A DNA stretch of 64,000 nt from Paraburkholderia sabiae (GTDB taxonomy: Bacteria; Pseudomonadota; Gammaproteobacteria; Burkholderiales; Burkholderiaceae), in the NCBI RefSeq assembly GCF_030412785.1, contig NZ_CP125295.1, positions 4,154,001-4,218,000 on the forward strand, read 5' to 3'. This document shows positions 9,568 through 20,028 of the stretch, piece after piece. A program made the translations under genes and the position numbers. Below the pieces are notes generated by a model. That model saw nothing but the letters and a program-made list of their open reading frames with translations, ran no database searches and was not told where the DNA came from. The stretch's first letter is position 1. Every line of letters starts with the position of its first letter.

Positions 9568-10317
9568 GTGAGAATTCTGGTCGCGGTAAAGCGCGTAATT
9601 GACTACAACGTGAAGGTCCGGGTGAAGTCGGACAACACGGCAGTCGACATCGCCAACGTGAAGATGTCGATGAATCCGTTCGACGAAATCGCCGTCGAAG
9701 AAGCCGTGCGTCTGAAGGAAGCGGGCGTGGCGACGGAAGTGATCGCCGTGTCGGCGGGCGTCACGCAATGTCAGGAAACGCTGCGCACGGCGCTGGCAAT
9801 CGGCGCGGATCGCGCGATCCTGATCGAATCGAATGAAGACCTGCAGCCGCTGGCTGTCGCGAAGCTGCTGAAGGCGCTGGTCGACAAGGAACAGCCGCAG
9901 CTTGTCATTCTTGGCAAGCAGGCCATTGATGACGATTCCAACCAGACCGGTCAGATGCTGGCTGCTTTGGCGAATCTGCCGCAAGCGACGTTTGCATCGA
10001 AGGTTGTTGTGGCTGACGGCAAGGCAACGGTGTCGCGCGAAGTGGACGGCGGTGCGGAAACGCTGTCGCTGAAGCTGCCCGCAGTCGTGACGACCGATCT
10101 GCGCCTGAACGAGCCGCGCTATGTGACGCTGCCCAACATCATGAAGGCGAAGAAGAAGCCGCTCGAAACCGTGAAGCCGGAAGACCTGGGCGTCGATGTC
10201 ACGCCGCGTCTGAAGACGCTGAAGGTCAGCGAGCCGCCGAAGCGCTCGGCTGGCGTGAAGGTGGCCGACGTGAAGACGCTGGTCGAGAAGCTCAAGACCG
10301 AAGCCAAGGTGCTTTGA
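9568..10317 (+). CDS. etfB: electron transfer flavoprotein beta subunit
   Basis: A 249-residue ETF small subunit that, with the next gene product, carries electrons from acyl-CoA dehydrogenases and related flavoproteins to ETF-ubiquinone oxidoreductase. The family pattern is clear from [19 protein letters not shown] at the N-terminus to the [16 protein letters not shown] region and the C-terminal lysine-rich tail. It starts with GTG at 9568, with TAGGAG about 5 bases upstream. Followed after 28 bases by etfA in the standard order. It lies downstream of the AraC regulator after 296 bases in which I see no gene. Confidence 0.95.
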   Translation: MRILVAVKRVIDYNVKVRVKSDNTAVDIANVKMSMNPFDEIAVEEAVRLKEAGVATEVIAVSAGVTQCQETLRTALAIGADRAILIESNEDLQPLAVAKLLKALVDKEQPQLVILGKQAIDDDSNQTGQMLAALANLPQATFASKVVVADGKATVSREVDGGAETLSLKLPAVVTTDLRLNEPRYVTLPNIMKAKKKPLETVKPEDLGVDVTPRLKTLKVSEPPKRSAGVKVADVKTLVEKLKTEAKVL

Positions 10318-10345
10318 TTTCTACGGGCACACGGAGACGAATGAA

Positions 10346-11281
10346 ATGACGATTCTGGTAATTGCTGAACACGACAACGCGGCGCTCAAGGCAGCGACGC
10401 TGAATACGGTGGCTGCCGCGCAGAAGATCGGTGGCGACGTGCATGTGCTGATCGCTGGTCACAACGCGCAAGGCGCGGCTGATGCGGCTGCAAAGGTGGC
10501 AGGCGTGGCCAAGGTGCTGCTGGCCGACGCACCGCAACTGGCCGAAGGTCTCGCGGAAAACATCGAGGCGACGGTGCTGAACATCGCGAAGGATTTTTCG
10601 CACATCCTCGCGCCCGCTACGGCCTACGGCAAGAACATCGCGCCGCGTATCGCCGCGAAGCTCGACGTCGCGCAGATCAGCGACATCACGGCTGTCGATT
10701 CCGCCGATACGTTCGAACGCCCGATCTACGCCGGCAATGCAATCGCGATCGTGCAATCGGCTGACCCGATCAAGGTCATCACGGTTCGCTCGACGGGCTT
10801 TGATCCGGTGGCAGCCGAAGGCGGCAGCGCATCGGTCGAGAAGATCGAAGCGGCGGCTGACTCCGGCATCTCGCAGTTCGTGAGCCGCGAAGTCACGAAG
10901 CTGGACCGTCCGGAACTGACGTCGGCGAACATCATTGTGTCGGGTGGTCGGGGTCTGGGTAGCGGCGAGAACTACAACAAGGTTCTCGAGCCTCTGGCGG
11001 ACAAACTCAACGCGGCGATGGGCGCGTCGCGCGCAGCTGTCGATGCGGGTTATGTCCCGAACGATTATCAGGTCGGTCAAACCGGCAAGATCGTCGCGCC
11101 GCAGCTGTACATCGCGGTCGGCATCTCGGGTGCGATCCAGCACTTGGCAGGCATGAAGGACTCGAAGGTTATCGTCGCGATCAACAAGGACGAAGAAGCG
11201 CCGATCTTCAGTGTCGCGGATTACGGTCTGGTTGGCGACCTGTTCGCCCTCGTGCCGGAATTTGAACACGCCTTGGGCTAG
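10346..11281 (+). CDS. etfA: electron transfer flavoprotein alpha subunit
   Basis: A 311-residue ETF large subunit. The C-terminal FAD-binding domain is plainly present: [12 protein letters not shown], then [16 protein letters not shown] and [12 protein letters not shown], ending with [19 protein letters not shown]. It makes the heterodimer with EtfB. GGAGACG lies about 6 bases before the ATG. No acyl-CoA dehydrogenase gene is present in this window, so the electron donor must be encoded elsewhere; the acceptor ETF-QO is at 15.0 kb. Confidence 0.95.
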   Translation: MTILVIAEHDNAALKAATLNTVAAAQKIGGDVHVLIAGHNAQGAADAAAKVAGVAKVLLADAPQLAEGLAENIEATVLNIAKDFSHILAPATAYGKNIAPRIAAKLDVAQISDITAVDSADTFERPIYAGNAIAIVQSADPIKVITVRSTGFDPVAAEGGSASVEKIEAAADSGISQFVSREVTKLDRPELTSANIIVSGGRGLGSGENYNKVLEPLADKLNAAMGASRAAVDAGYVPNDYQVGQTGKIVAPQLYIAVGISGAIQHLAGMKDSKVIVAINKDEEAPIFSVADYGLVGDLFALVPEFEHALG

Positions 11282-11364
11282 CACATCCAGCGGCCAACGT
11301 GAGTCTCACAAACTGTTTCCGATATCGAAAGCAGAGGCATGTCGCCGCAGCAACTGAGATCATC

Positions 11365-11835
11365 ATGAATCAACTCAACGGTTTTGATTTTGAAGACCTG
11401 CAAACGGGCATGAGCGCCAGTTCTGCAAAGACCATCACTGAAGCGGACATCCTGCTGTTCGCTGGCGCTTCAGGAGACATCAACGCGATCCACATTAACG
11501 AGCAGTTCGCGCAGACGACACCGTTCAAAGGGCGTATCGCTCACGGGATGCTGACCGCGAGCCTCATCTCCGCGACCATCGCTGGTCGGCTGCCGGGACC
11601 GGGCACAATCTACCTCGGTCAAAACCTGCGCTTCAAGGCACCTGTCCGACCCGGCGAGACGGTGCAGGCGGAAGTGACTGTCAAGGAACTGATCCACGAC
11701 AAGCGCCGTGTGGTGCTGTCGACCGTTTGCACGGTCGGCGGCAAGATCGTAATTGAAGGCGACGCGATCGTCATGCCGACTTCCAGTGTTGATCGCGTGA
11801 AGGCATGCACGGATTCTGCGGTCAGCAATGGTTAA
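11365..11835 (+). CDS. phaJ: MaoC-like (R)-specific enoyl-CoA hydratase
   Basis: A 156-residue hot-dog-fold hydratase. The R-hydratase signature is present: FAGASGDINAIHIN with the catalytic Asp/His pair at D38 and H43, followed by GRIAHGMLTASLIS. Enzymes of this type convert trans-2-enoyl-CoA to (R)-3-hydroxyacyl-CoA, the monomer used by PHA synthase, and the next gene is a PHA synthase. ATG at 11365 is chosen because MNQLNGFDFEDLQ is the natural N-terminus; the frame is open back to 11299. The symbol is assigned by family and context, so a generic MaoC dehydratase role remains possible. Confidence 0.85.
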   Translation: MNQLNGFDFEDLQTGMSASSAKTITEADILLFAGASGDINAIHINEQFAQTTPFKGRIAHGMLTASLISATIAGRLPGPGTIYLGQNLRFKAPVRPGETVQAEVTVKELIHDKRRVVLSTVCTVGGKIVIEGDAIVMPTSSVDRVKACTDSAVSNG

Positions 11836-11855
11836 CAGCGAGATCCGTGTTGACA

Positions 11856-13590
11856 ATGCCATTCTTTATGCCACATGAGTTCTCGATGGGATGGGTCAAG
11901 GCCGGACAAGACTTTTGCCGTGCCTCGCCTGCAATGTGCGGATCAGGGTCGGTGCTTTCCTTCGACAACCGGGACATCACTCCGCGGTCGTCAGGCGCGC
12001 AAAGCGTCCTGATGCGGGCGGGCACCCATTATTTGCAAAAGCAGGCGGCGCTTTGGAGCAGTGTCGTCGAAGGAATGATTGGCGCACGAGCGCGCTTAAC
12101 GGCGGTGGCTGAACCCGAGCATGGTGACCGAAGATTCCATGCCGAGGAGTGGTCCAACAACGGCTGGTACAGCCTTTGGAAACAGAGCTACCTGCTTAAC
12201 GCCCGGATGCTGACAGAGCTTGTCGAAGCGAGGACGCTCGATAAAAAAGACAAGCATCGGCTACGGTTCTTCATGCGTCAGTTCATCGATCTCGCGAGCC
12301 CTGCAAACTTCGTAGCAACGAATCCGGGAGGCAGTCCGCGAGGCGATTGAATCGAAGGGGTCGAGCCTGCTCGCAGGCCTGACGAATCTTCTCGAAGATG
12401 TAAAGAATGGCGCGATTTCGATCACCGACCAGCGCGCGTTCGAGGTTGGCAGCAGCGTTGCCACCTCCGATGGTGCGGTAGTCTATGAGAATGAACTGTT
12501 CCAACTGATCCAGTACGCTCCACTGACGTCGAAGGTCGGAGAGCGCCCTCTGGTGATCGTTCCACCCTGTATCAACAAGTTCTACATTCTGGATCTCCAG
12601 CCGGAGAATTCCTTCGTGCGCTTTGCATGCGAGCAAGGGCTTACGGTATTTATCGTTTCATGGCGCAATCCCCAGAACGAAGCAGCGAACACCGGATGGG
12701 AGGACTACGTTGAACATGGCGTGATGAAGGCAATCGATGTCGCTCGCAGCATCAGCAACGCCGACAAGGTCAATGCGCTGGGATGGTGTGTCGGTGGAAC
12801 CATGCTTTCGTCGGCCCTTGCGGTCATGCGCGCGAACGGTGAAGACTCTGTGGCCAGTTTGACGCTGTTGACGGCGTTACTCGATTTCAGCGAGCCCGGC
12901 GATCTCGGTGTTTTCATCGACGAACCGGGCGTTTCGATGCGAGAGAACACGATCGGTCGCAGCGGCCTCTATCCCGGGAGAGAACTCGGCTTTGTATTCC
13001 AGGCGCTGCGTGCCAACGATCTGATCTGGCCAAATGTCGTCAATAACTATTTGAAGGGCAAAACCGCGGCCGCATTCGATCTGCTGTACTGGAACGCGGA
13101 TACGACTAACCTTCCCGGGCCGATGTATAGCTTCTATCTGCGCAACATGTACCTCGAGAACAACCTCTGTGTGCCGGACAGGCTAACGCTTTGCGGTAGT
13201 GCAGTCGATCTGGGGAACGTCGATATGCCGAGCTATTTGCTGGCAACTGAGGAAGACCATATCGTGCCATGGAGATCTGCTTACCATTCGACGCAACTCT
13301 TGGGCGGCGAAACAGAGTTCGTGCTGGGAGCAAGCGGCCATATAGCGGGAGTGGTCAATCCGGCGTCGAGAAACAAACGCAGTTATTGGACGAACGATGC
13401 GTGCGGCAAGGACGCCGACGCGTGGCTCGAGACCGCGACCCAACAGCAAGGTAGTTGGTGGAATCACTGGATCACCTGGGTCAAAAAGTACGCTGGCGGA
13501 GAAGTGGAGGCACGCGCGTCGCTGGGCAATACACGATACAAACCGATCGAGTCCGCACCGGGTCGGTATGTAAAAGTGCGGTCGCAATAA
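11856..13590 (+). pseudogene. phaC: PHA synthase (class I PhaC) with single-base frameshift
   Basis: Poly(3-hydroxyalkanoate) polymerase split into two frames. Frame one gives residues 1 to about 157 (through ASPANFVATNP); frame two continues EAVREAIESKG to the end. Removing one G from the GGG at 12326-12328 restores a continuous 577-codon gene of normal class I length. Catalytic features survive downstream: the lipase-like box GWCVGG with its Cys, the Asp in EEDHIVPW and the His in ASGHIAGVVNP. It lies 20 bases after phaJ and shares its strand. Either a recent inactivation or a sequencing error; the rest of the frame shows no decay. Confidence 0.85.
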
Positions 13591-13755
13591 TGTCTGGAGC
13601 GCCGCGAGCGACCGTGTCTGGAAAAGCTGGCTTGTGCTGATTCTCGCATCCGACTCCTTTCCCGCCATGCTTCACGGCTCGATCTGGAGGCAATTCATCG
13701 CCACGAGGCAGCGGGAAGGGTAAGCTGAAGCGTCTTCGCCCCGTGGAACCAGGTC

Positions 13756-14760
13756 ATGCACGCTCCAGGCGCAACTGTACCGATGTCGCTCGTTCATGGC
13801 TTTCTGGACAGCGTCGGGACGCAGACGGACATCGTCGACAGGCATCTAACCGCCGCTAATATCCCGCCGGCACTTTTGGACCAGCCTGGGGCGCGCGTCA
13901 CCGAGGAGCAGTTCTCGACGCTATATCGTGCGCTCGCGATCGCGCTCGACGATGAAATGCCTGGTGTTTTCTCTCGGCCCTTGCGTAGCGGCACGCTCAA
14001 GTTTCTGTGTCTTAGTCTGCTGGACGCCCCCAATCTCGAAACCGCGATGCACCGTTTCGGGCAGTTCTTTCATATCGTGCTGGACGACTTTCGTTTCGAG
14101 TCGCGGCGCAGCGAACATGTAGCAAGCCTTGCACTTCAACCTGGGCAAACGGGCACACGGCCCGGTGTGCTCGGCCAGGAACTGATGCTCAAACTCGCAC
14201 ACGGTGTTGCATCCTGGCTCATCGGCCAGCGGATTCCGTTGCTGCAGGTGCAGTTCGCCTTCGCGCGTCCACCGCACGCGCTCGAATACCTTTACCTTTT
14301 CCCCGGTCCTGCCAAATTCGATGCCGGTCACACGTCGATGCAGTTCAGCAGCGCGTATTTCGACATGCCCATTCGACAGCGCAAAGCGAACCTGCGCCGG
14401 TTTCTGGCACGCGCGCCGGAGGACTGGATTTTCGTGTCATTCAGCGAACAGCTTTTTAGCCATCGCGTGCGTGAGTATCTTGCCTCCCGGCTGCCCGATG
14501 TACCCACCATTGAAGATGCGGCAGCGGATGCGCACTGCTCGGTGCGAACGCTGTGCCGGCACCTTGCGGCGGAAAACACGGCGTTTCAGGTGCTCAAGGA
14601 CGAACTGCGCCGCGACATCGCGATACAGCGTCTGACAGGCACGCGCGACGGGATTGCCTTCATTGCCAGCGACCTCGGATTCTCCGATCCCACCGCGTTC
14701 CACAGGGCTTTCCGTCACTGGACAGGCAGCACGCCGGCAGCGTATCGCCGGGGCGGTTGA
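13756..14760 (+). CDS. AraC family transcriptional regulator (Arabinose_bd type)
   Basis: A 334-residue regulator of the same architecture as the one at 8.3 kb but clearly a different sequence: an N-terminal sensing domain followed by a C-terminal double HTH (DAAADAHCSVRTLCRHLAAE, then ASDLGFSDPTAFHRAFRHW). Nothing in the sequence gives the effector. It stands between phaC and the ETF-QO/thiolase genes on the same strand, so control of these PHA or beta-oxidation genes is a reasonable guess. The ATG at 13756 opens MHAPGATVPMSL; a second ATG at residue 10 is an alternative. Confidence 0.88.
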   Translation: MHAPGATVPMSLVHGFLDSVGTQTDIVDRHLTAANIPPALLDQPGARVTEEQFSTLYRALAIALDDEMPGVFSRPLRSGTLKFLCLSLLDAPNLETAMHRFGQFFHIVLDDFRFESRRSEHVASLALQPGQTGTRPGVLGQELMLKLAHGVASWLIGQRIPLLQVQFAFARPPHALEYLYLFPGPAKFDAGHTSMQFSSAYFDMPIRQRKANLRRFLARAPEDWIFVSFSEQLFSHRVREYLASRLPDVPTIEDAAADAHCSVRTLCRHLAAENTAFQVLKDELRRDIAIQRLTGTRDGIAFIASDLGFSDPTAFHRAFRHWTGSTPAAYRRGG

Positions 14761-15009
14761 CCTTGCCAATGTCCATGCAGCGTCGGCCTGTATCGATGTG
14801 CCGCTGACGTTCTGTGGTCGCCTCGACGTGGCCAGGTATGTCAACAGGTCGTCCAGTTTTGACAGCCGGTCTGCGCCCCCAAAGGGATACGATTCGCACA
14901 TCTGTTGCTGACCCGGTCGGGAACGCGACTGTCGGCGCACCGCGCAGGCGTTTCTCAACGAAGCGGCGCAGCGCCACCAATACTCGTTCTGATCTGAAGG
15001 TATAGCGTT

Positions 15010-16683
15010 ATGGCAACAACATGCATCACCGGGCAGTATGGCCCCCGCGAGACGATGGAATACGACGTGGTCGTGGTCGGTGGTGGCCCGGCAGGCCTCG
15101 CGACGGCGATCCGGCTCAAGCAGCGCGCAGCGGAAGCCGGCACCGAAATCAGCGTCTGCGTGCTCGAGAAGGGCTCGGAACTTGGCGCGCATATACTCTC
15201 GGGCGCAGTGATGGATCCGCGCGCGTTGAACGAACTGATTCCGGACTGGAAGGAAAGGGGTGCGCCGCTCGACGTCCCGGTGACCGAAGATCGCTTTCTC
15301 TTTCTGACCGAAACAGGAGCCCGCGCGGTGCCCGACTGGGCATTGCCCGACAACTTCAGAAACCACGGCAACTACGTCATCAGCCTGGCGAGGGTGACGA
15401 GGTGGCTTGGGCAGCAGGCCGAGGGCCTTGGCGTCGAGATCTTCCCGGGCTTTGCGGCAGCTGAAGTGCTTTATCGCGATGACGGCTCGGTAAAGGGCGT
15501 CGCGACGGGCAACATGGGCGTCGGCAAGGACGGCGAGCCGGCTGGGAACTTCCAGCCCGGCATGGAACTGCATGCGAAGTACACGATTTTCTGCGAAGGG
15601 GCACGAGGCCATCTGGGACGCCAGCTCTCGGAGCGGTTCAAACTGCAGGATGGCGCGGATCCGCAGGTCTATGGCCTCGGCATCAAGGAGCTGTGGGAAA
15701 TCGATCCTTCGAAGCACAAGCCGGGTCTCGTGATTCATACCGCCGGCTGGCCGCTCGATACACAGACCTACGGTGGCTCTTTCCTCTATCACATCGACAA
15801 CAATCAGGTCATGGTCGGCTTCGTGGTCGGCCTTGGATACACGAATCCGTATCTTTCTCCTTTTGAGGAATTCCAGCGTTATAAAACGCACCCGGAAATC
15901 CGCAAGTTTCTCGAAGGCGGCAAGCGCGTTTCATACGGCGCGCGCGCAATCACCGCAGGCGGATTGGTGTCGCTGCCGAAGCTCGTGTTTCCGGGAGGCG
16001 TGCTGGCTGGCGATGACGCGGGTTTCCTGAACGTCTCGCGCATCAAGGGCTCACATGCTGCGATCAAGACGGGGATGCTTGCCGCCGACGCCGCGTTCGA
16101 CGCAGTGTGTGCGGGACGCCAGGGCGACGAACTTGTCGCGTATCCGCAAGCGTTCAGGCAGTCGTGGCTTCATACCGAACTGCACAAGGCGCGCAATTTC
16201 AAGCAGTGGATGAGCAAGGGCCTGGTCCTGGGCACGCTCATGGTGGGCCTCGAGCAGAAGCTGTTGCGCGGTAATGTGCCGTGGACGCTGCGTCATCGGT
16301 ACCGCGACCACGAAACGCTCAAGCCCGCGTCGCAGTGCGTGCCGATCGAATATCCCCGTCCCGACGGCAAGCTGACGTTCGACCGCCTCTCTTCAGTGTT
16401 TCTGTCGAACACGAATCATGAAGAGAATCAGCCGTCGCATCTGACGCTGACCGATCCGAGCGTTCCTATAGCGCTCAATCTGCGCACCTATGCGGGTCCG
16501 GAAGCGCGCTTTTGCCCGGCAGGCGTCTATGAGTTCGTGAAAGACGCGAAGAACGAAGACCACCTGCAAATCAACGCGCAGAACTGCCTGCATTGCAAGA
16601 CTTGCGACATCAAGGATCCGTCCCAGAACATCGTATGGGTCACACCCGAGGGCGGTGGAGGCCCCAACTATCCGAACATGTAA
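15010..16683 (+). CDS. electron transfer flavoprotein-ubiquinone oxidoreductase
   Basis: A 557-residue ETF-QO. The FAD Rossmann loop VVVVGGGPAGLATA is at about 20-33, and the C-terminal 4Fe-4S ferredoxin-like segment contains NCLHCKTCDIKDPSQNIVW with the cluster cysteines. The protein sits on the inner membrane and passes electrons from reduced ETF to ubiquinone. It is the natural partner of the EtfBA pair 4 kb upstream. The start MATTCITGQYG follows a GAAGG site (about 5 bases). Length and final GGGGPNYPNM are typical of bacterial ETF-QO, so it appears intact. Confidence 0.95.
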   Translation: MATTCITGQYGPRETMEYDVVVVGGGPAGLATAIRLKQRAAEAGTEISVCVLEKGSELGAHILSGAVMDPRALNELIPDWKERGAPLDVPVTEDRFLFLTETGARAVPDWALPDNFRNHGNYVISLARVTRWLGQQAEGLGVEIFPGFAAAEVLYRDDGSVKGVATGNMGVGKDGEPAGNFQPGMELHAKYTIFCEGARGHLGRQLSERFKLQDGADPQVYGLGIKELWEIDPSKHKPGLVIHTAGWPLDTQTYGGSFLYHIDNNQVMVGFVVGLGYTNPYLSPFEEFQRYKTHPEIRKFLEGGKRVSYGARAITAGGLVSLPKLVFPGGVLAGDDAGFLNVSRIKGSHAAIKTGMLAADAAFDAVCAGRQGDELVAYPQAFRQSWLHTELHKARNFKQWMSKGLVLGTLMVGLEQKLLRGNVPWTLRHRYRDHETLKPASQCVPIEYPRPDGKLTFDRLSSVFLSNTNHEENQPSHLTLTDPSVPIALNLRTYAGPEARFCPAGVYEFVKDAKNEDHLQINAQNCLHCKTCDIKDPSQNIVWVTPEGGGGPNYPNM

Positions 16684-16747
16684 TCACCGCATGGTAACGG
16701 GCGAGGGCAGATTGCCTTTGCCGGTCGAGTCAGAGAGGAAAGCGAAA

Positions 16748-17941
16748 ATGCATAGAGAAGTCGTCATTGTGAGCGGCGTGCGCACCGCGATTGGCAAGTT
16801 TGGCGGGAGCCTGAAGGCCATGCCACCGACGGAACTCGGCACGATCGTCACGCGCGAAGCGCTCGGGCGCGCGGGTGTGCGAGGAGATGAAGTCGGGCAC
16901 GTCGTATTCGGCAATGTCATCGCCACCGAACCTCGCGACCTGTACCTCGCTCGGGTTGCTGCGATGGATGCCGGAGTGAGCGAAGAGACGCCTGCGTTCA
17001 CAGTTAACCGCCTCTGCGGCTCGGGACTGCAGGCCATTATTTCGGCTGCGCAGACTGTTCTGCTTGGCGACGCGGATATCGTCATTGGAGGCGGCGCAGA
17101 AAACATGAGCCGCGCACCTTATGTATCGGCTGATGCCCGCTTCGGCTCGCGCATGGGTGACAGTCGCCTGTTGGACATGATGCTTGGCGCGTTGCACGAT
17201 CCGTTTCATTCGATGCATATGGGGATGACCGCAGAAAACGTCGCGCGCAAGCATGGAATCACGCGCGAACAGCAGGATGCGCTGGCGGTGGAGTCGCATC
17301 GTCGCGCTGCATATGCGATTGCGCAAGGGCGATTTCGCGAGCAGATCATCCCGCTGGAGCAGAAGGTCAAGGGACAGTTGACGGTGTTCGACACCGACGA
17401 GCACGTACGCCAGCAGCTTGATCCCGATGAGATTGCGGGGCTACGTCCCGCGTTTCAGCGCGACGGGGGCACCGTGACGGCCGGCAACGCCTCAGGCATC
17501 AACGACGGCGCCGCGGCCCTCGTCATGATGGAGCGCGCGACGGCCGAGCGGCGCGGTTTGAAACCGCTTGCCCGCCTCGTCTCATATGCGCACGCCGGCG
17601 TGGATCCGCGCTATATGGGCATAGGCCCCGTCCCGGCTACGCGTTCTGCCTTGCAGCGTGCGGGATTGCGTGCGACAGACCTGGATGTCGTCGAGTCGAA
17701 CGAGGCATTTGCCGCACAGGCGTGCGCGGTAACGCAACTGCTGGAACTGGACCCGGCCAAGGTGAATCCGAATGGCTCAGGCATATCGCTTGGCCATCCG
17801 ATCGGCGCGACGGGCGCGGTGATCACCGTCAAGGCGCTATATGAGCTCCAGCGAGTGAACGGCCGTTATGCACTCGTCACGATGTGCATCGGCGGCGGAC
17901 AGGGCATTGCGGCAGTTTTTGAAAACCTCGGCCGCGTCTGA
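16748..17941 (+). CDS. bktB: acetyl-CoA C-acyltransferase (thiolase)
   Basis: A 397-residue degradative/biosynthetic thiolase. Catalytic Cys90 lies in [11 protein letters not shown], the histidine near 350 in [10 protein letters not shown], and the second cysteine near 380 in CIGGGQG. It would interconvert acetoacetyl-CoA and two acetyl-CoA, or longer 3-ketoacyl-CoAs. ATG 16748 is preferred (AGAGAGGAAA upstream, and [16 protein letters not shown] is the family N-terminus). It completes a route from acetoacetate (BKACE, acetoacetyl-CoA synthetase) to acetyl-CoA or PHA monomers. The BktB name rests on similarity to Ralstonia/Burkholderia paralogues; PhaA is the alternative. Confidence 0.9.
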   Translation: MHREVVIVSGVRTAIGKFGGSLKAMPPTELGTIVTREALGRAGVRGDEVGHVVFGNVIATEPRDLYLARVAAMDAGVSEETPAFTVNRLCGSGLQAIISAAQTVLLGDADIVIGGGAENMSRAPYVSADARFGSRMGDSRLLDMMLGALHDPFHSMHMGMTAENVARKHGITREQQDALAVESHRRAAYAIAQGRFREQIIPLEQKVKGQLTVFDTDEHVRQQLDPDEIAGLRPAFQRDGGTVTAGNASGINDGAAALVMMERATAERRGLKPLARLVSYAHAGVDPRYMGIGPVPATRSALQRAGLRATDLDVVESNEAFAAQACAVTQLLELDPAKVNPNGSGISLGHPIGATGAVITVKALYELQRVNGRYALVTMCIGGGQGIAAVFENLGRV

Positions 17942-17946
17942 GTGCA

Positions 17947-17990
17947 AGAGACCGGCTTCGGCGGTAGTCGATGACGCGTGGCCGGTCTCT
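17947..17990 (+). terminator. candidate terminator after thiolase gene
   Basis: AGAGACCGGC at 17947-17956 pairs perfectly with GCCGGTCTCT at 17981-17990, giving a 10-bp stem with a 24-nt loop, starting 5 bases after the thiolase stop. No T-run follows, so it may be a weak or factor-assisted terminator. Confidence 0.5.
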
Positions 17991-18606
17991 CGCCCTGATA
18001 CCGACGACTGACGATGGGCTTCTCGAAACTGGATGGTTGAGCGAACGCAGTCACGTGCATCGTTGCCGAAGCGCCGGCCGTAGTCTGCCTGAGCGCAGTG
18101 GACGATGTGCGGGCTGACGCAGCTCGTCCCGAAAGACTGGTCTCCTCTCGACCTGACGTGGCAGACGGAGACAAGAATGCATATCACTGAATCCATTGAA
18201 ACAGGTTGATCATGAAACAGAGAACAGAGAAAACACAGGCACTGCGGCGAGAGACTGACGAGTGCGACTATGCGCAAAGCCATCGCATTGGTGGACCAGG
18301 CACGATGAGTTCTGATCCCGAGCGAATCTGGGCGTGGGCGACTTCAGGCGGTCAATATGACTGGATGGATTCGCATGCGCCGTTCGCGCATCTCGACTAG
18401 ATTTCGGTGGCTGACGATATGCTGCCAGCCGTCATTGGGGACTCGTAGCATGGACGGCTTTTGAGGGTCGACTTCCGTCGACCGCAACGGTGAGCGACAC
18501 CGGCCAACCCATCCGTGCCTCGAAAGGGCAGGACTGACATTGCGGCCGGACGAGCCATGTAGTTGTGCTTGCCCCCGGCAACACGTATTTCGAGCAGCAG
18601 CAGATC
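17991..18606. other. 616-base stretch with no convincing gene
   Basis: Only short open frames are present. The best is plus-strand 18212-18400 (ATG, about 62 residues, ending SHAPFAHLD), which has a weak ribosome site and no recognisable domain. I see no RNA gene or repeat here. Confidence 0.4.
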
Positions 18607-18879
18607 CTATGTTGCCCGATGAATCTGAACGGCAGCTTGCGACGACCCCTCAACTAGTTGGATTTTGCATGGGGGACGAGGCATCGGTTCGTCGTCCACG
18701 AATGCAGTGCCGCAACGCGCGGCAAACGCGAGAGCCGATCGCTTGTTCGCAAAATTCCCGAGATCACCGAGCGAGGTGGCCTCGCCATCTTCCTCAAGAA
18801 TGGATACACGCGCGACAAAAGTATTTCCGCTTCTTGCTACCGATGGTTGTATCGCTACACCTTGATGATAGAAGTGCAT
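18607..18879 (-). CDS. small hypothetical protein
   Basis: A 90-residue soluble protein starting MHFYHQGVAIQPSV, with a central segment ARVSILEEDGEATSLGDLG and an alanine-rich helix (SALAFAARCGTAFVD). It resembles small hypothetical proteins I recall as common in Burkholderia genomes, but I cannot name a domain. Ribosome site GGAG lies 6 bases before the ATG at 18879; the frame remains open upstream but without such a signal. It is isolated, pointing away from the thiolase block. Function unknown. Confidence 0.65.
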   Translation of the reverse strand: MHFYHQGVAIQPSVARSGNTFVARVSILEEDGEATSLGDLGNFANKRSALAFAARCGTAFVDDEPMPRPPCKIQLVEGSSQAAVQIHRAT

Positions 18880-19136
18880 AACGTCTCCAGTCCGGTACAG
18901 GTGCGGGCTTACTGCAGCGGCCAATGGTTGCTCACGTCGAAAAGAAGGTAAAGATTGGCCTTCCAGGTTTCGGCAACTGTTTCTGGCTCAGCATGATGAC
19001 CTCCTGTATGGGCGGTCAGGCGCCGACGCCGCATCGTTCGGGCGGGCGACGTGCGACAGCGGGATCGCTTGCAGACCGATGATGCGCGCCAGGCGTGGTC
19101 ACGCACATGACTGGCGGCCTGCTGGCGGATGGAGAG

Positions 19137-19334
19137 TCAGTGTTTTCGGGCGACGGCCTGGAGAACTGAGTCGCCGTCGCAGGTGAGGCGGAGACGCTGG
19201 GCTCCGGACGCTGGTTGCTCCAAAGCGATGAGGTGGCGCTCCAGCAGGGTATCGAGTTCTTCGCGGTTCAGGTCAATCTGCTCGGGTGCGGCAGCGACCA
19301 GCATGAGGGTGGCGAATTCGTGCGGGCTCAGCAT
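19137..19334 (-). CDS. small SPHEF-family hypothetical protein, copy 1
   Basis: A 65-residue acidic, mostly helical protein, MLSPHEFATLMLV at its start and a C-terminal LRLTCDGDSVLQAVARKH. A second copy with about two thirds identical residues is at 37461-37658, with every indel-free position alignable; this conservation of protein sequence between two loci argues that it is real. The N-terminus is suited to a small two-helix adaptor, but nothing more can be said. Its neighbour in both loci is a member of the ELxRGAS family (20029 and 37025). Function unknown. Confidence 0.75.
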   Translation of the reverse strand: MLSPHEFATLMLVAAAPEQIDLNREELDTLLERHLIALEQPASGAQRLRLTCDGDSVLQAVARKH

Positions 19335-20028
19335 AGATGTGTCTCCGCTTTAATCTGGATTGAACGTTGTCGGGAAGCATCAATGCTTTGACGCGGCCGA
19401 CCGTTTCGTATTCGGTAGTAGTTCCAGTCTTTTTGAGCGCCGGCTTCGCGAATTCTGTAGCCTTCAAAGCCGGGAGACAAATGTTAAATCCAAATCGGGG
19501 ACGATACAGGATGAAAAATAAATATGAACACTGCATCCTGATAGCACCTCGTGACCGCACTTCCTAAGCGACTGCGGTCACCATACATGGCTTCGACTGC
19601 AGGACCGGTTCAGTTTATTGTGACTGGTATTATGTCACGATGTGATATACAACCAGAGAGAGCAGGTGCGACCGCGGGGTCTCCGTCTCGCTCAACTCAG
19701 ACCGAGCAATAGCTAAACCGCGGAGCGGCGTGCGAGGAGACTAAAGCGCTACCGTGTCACCGGACGTTGCTGGTTGCGACTGACATGTATTCGCAAAAGC
19801 AGCGTGCTGCACCGTGTTTCTGGGTTTCGTCTCCTGCCATAGGAAAGTTCCTAAGCGTTTCCTGACTGATGGCGTGGCATCGTCTTGTGGGCCGAATAAC
19901 CCTTGTAGAATTCGGCGCTGTGCAGGCCGATGCCGCACATTGGTGTCGGCCTCTTCCTGATTTCCTGGCGGATGCCGATTTCGACTCTGATGAGCCGAAG
20001 TCAGATCGCCCTGGGCTCCCAAAACAAA
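19335..20028. other. 694-base stretch without a supported gene
   Basis: Lies between the divergent SPHEF-family gene and the gene at 20029, so it should hold both promoters. An imperfect dyad, GTGAC at 19620-19624 and GTCAC at 19634-19638, with an adjacent TGTGATATAC, is the only structure I see; it could be an operator. Confidence 0.35.

Noticed and set aside
19612..19650. Possible CRP/FNR-type site
   Set aside because: The dyad GTGAC-N9-GTCAC has the wrong spacing for either factor; kept only as a note in the gap entry.
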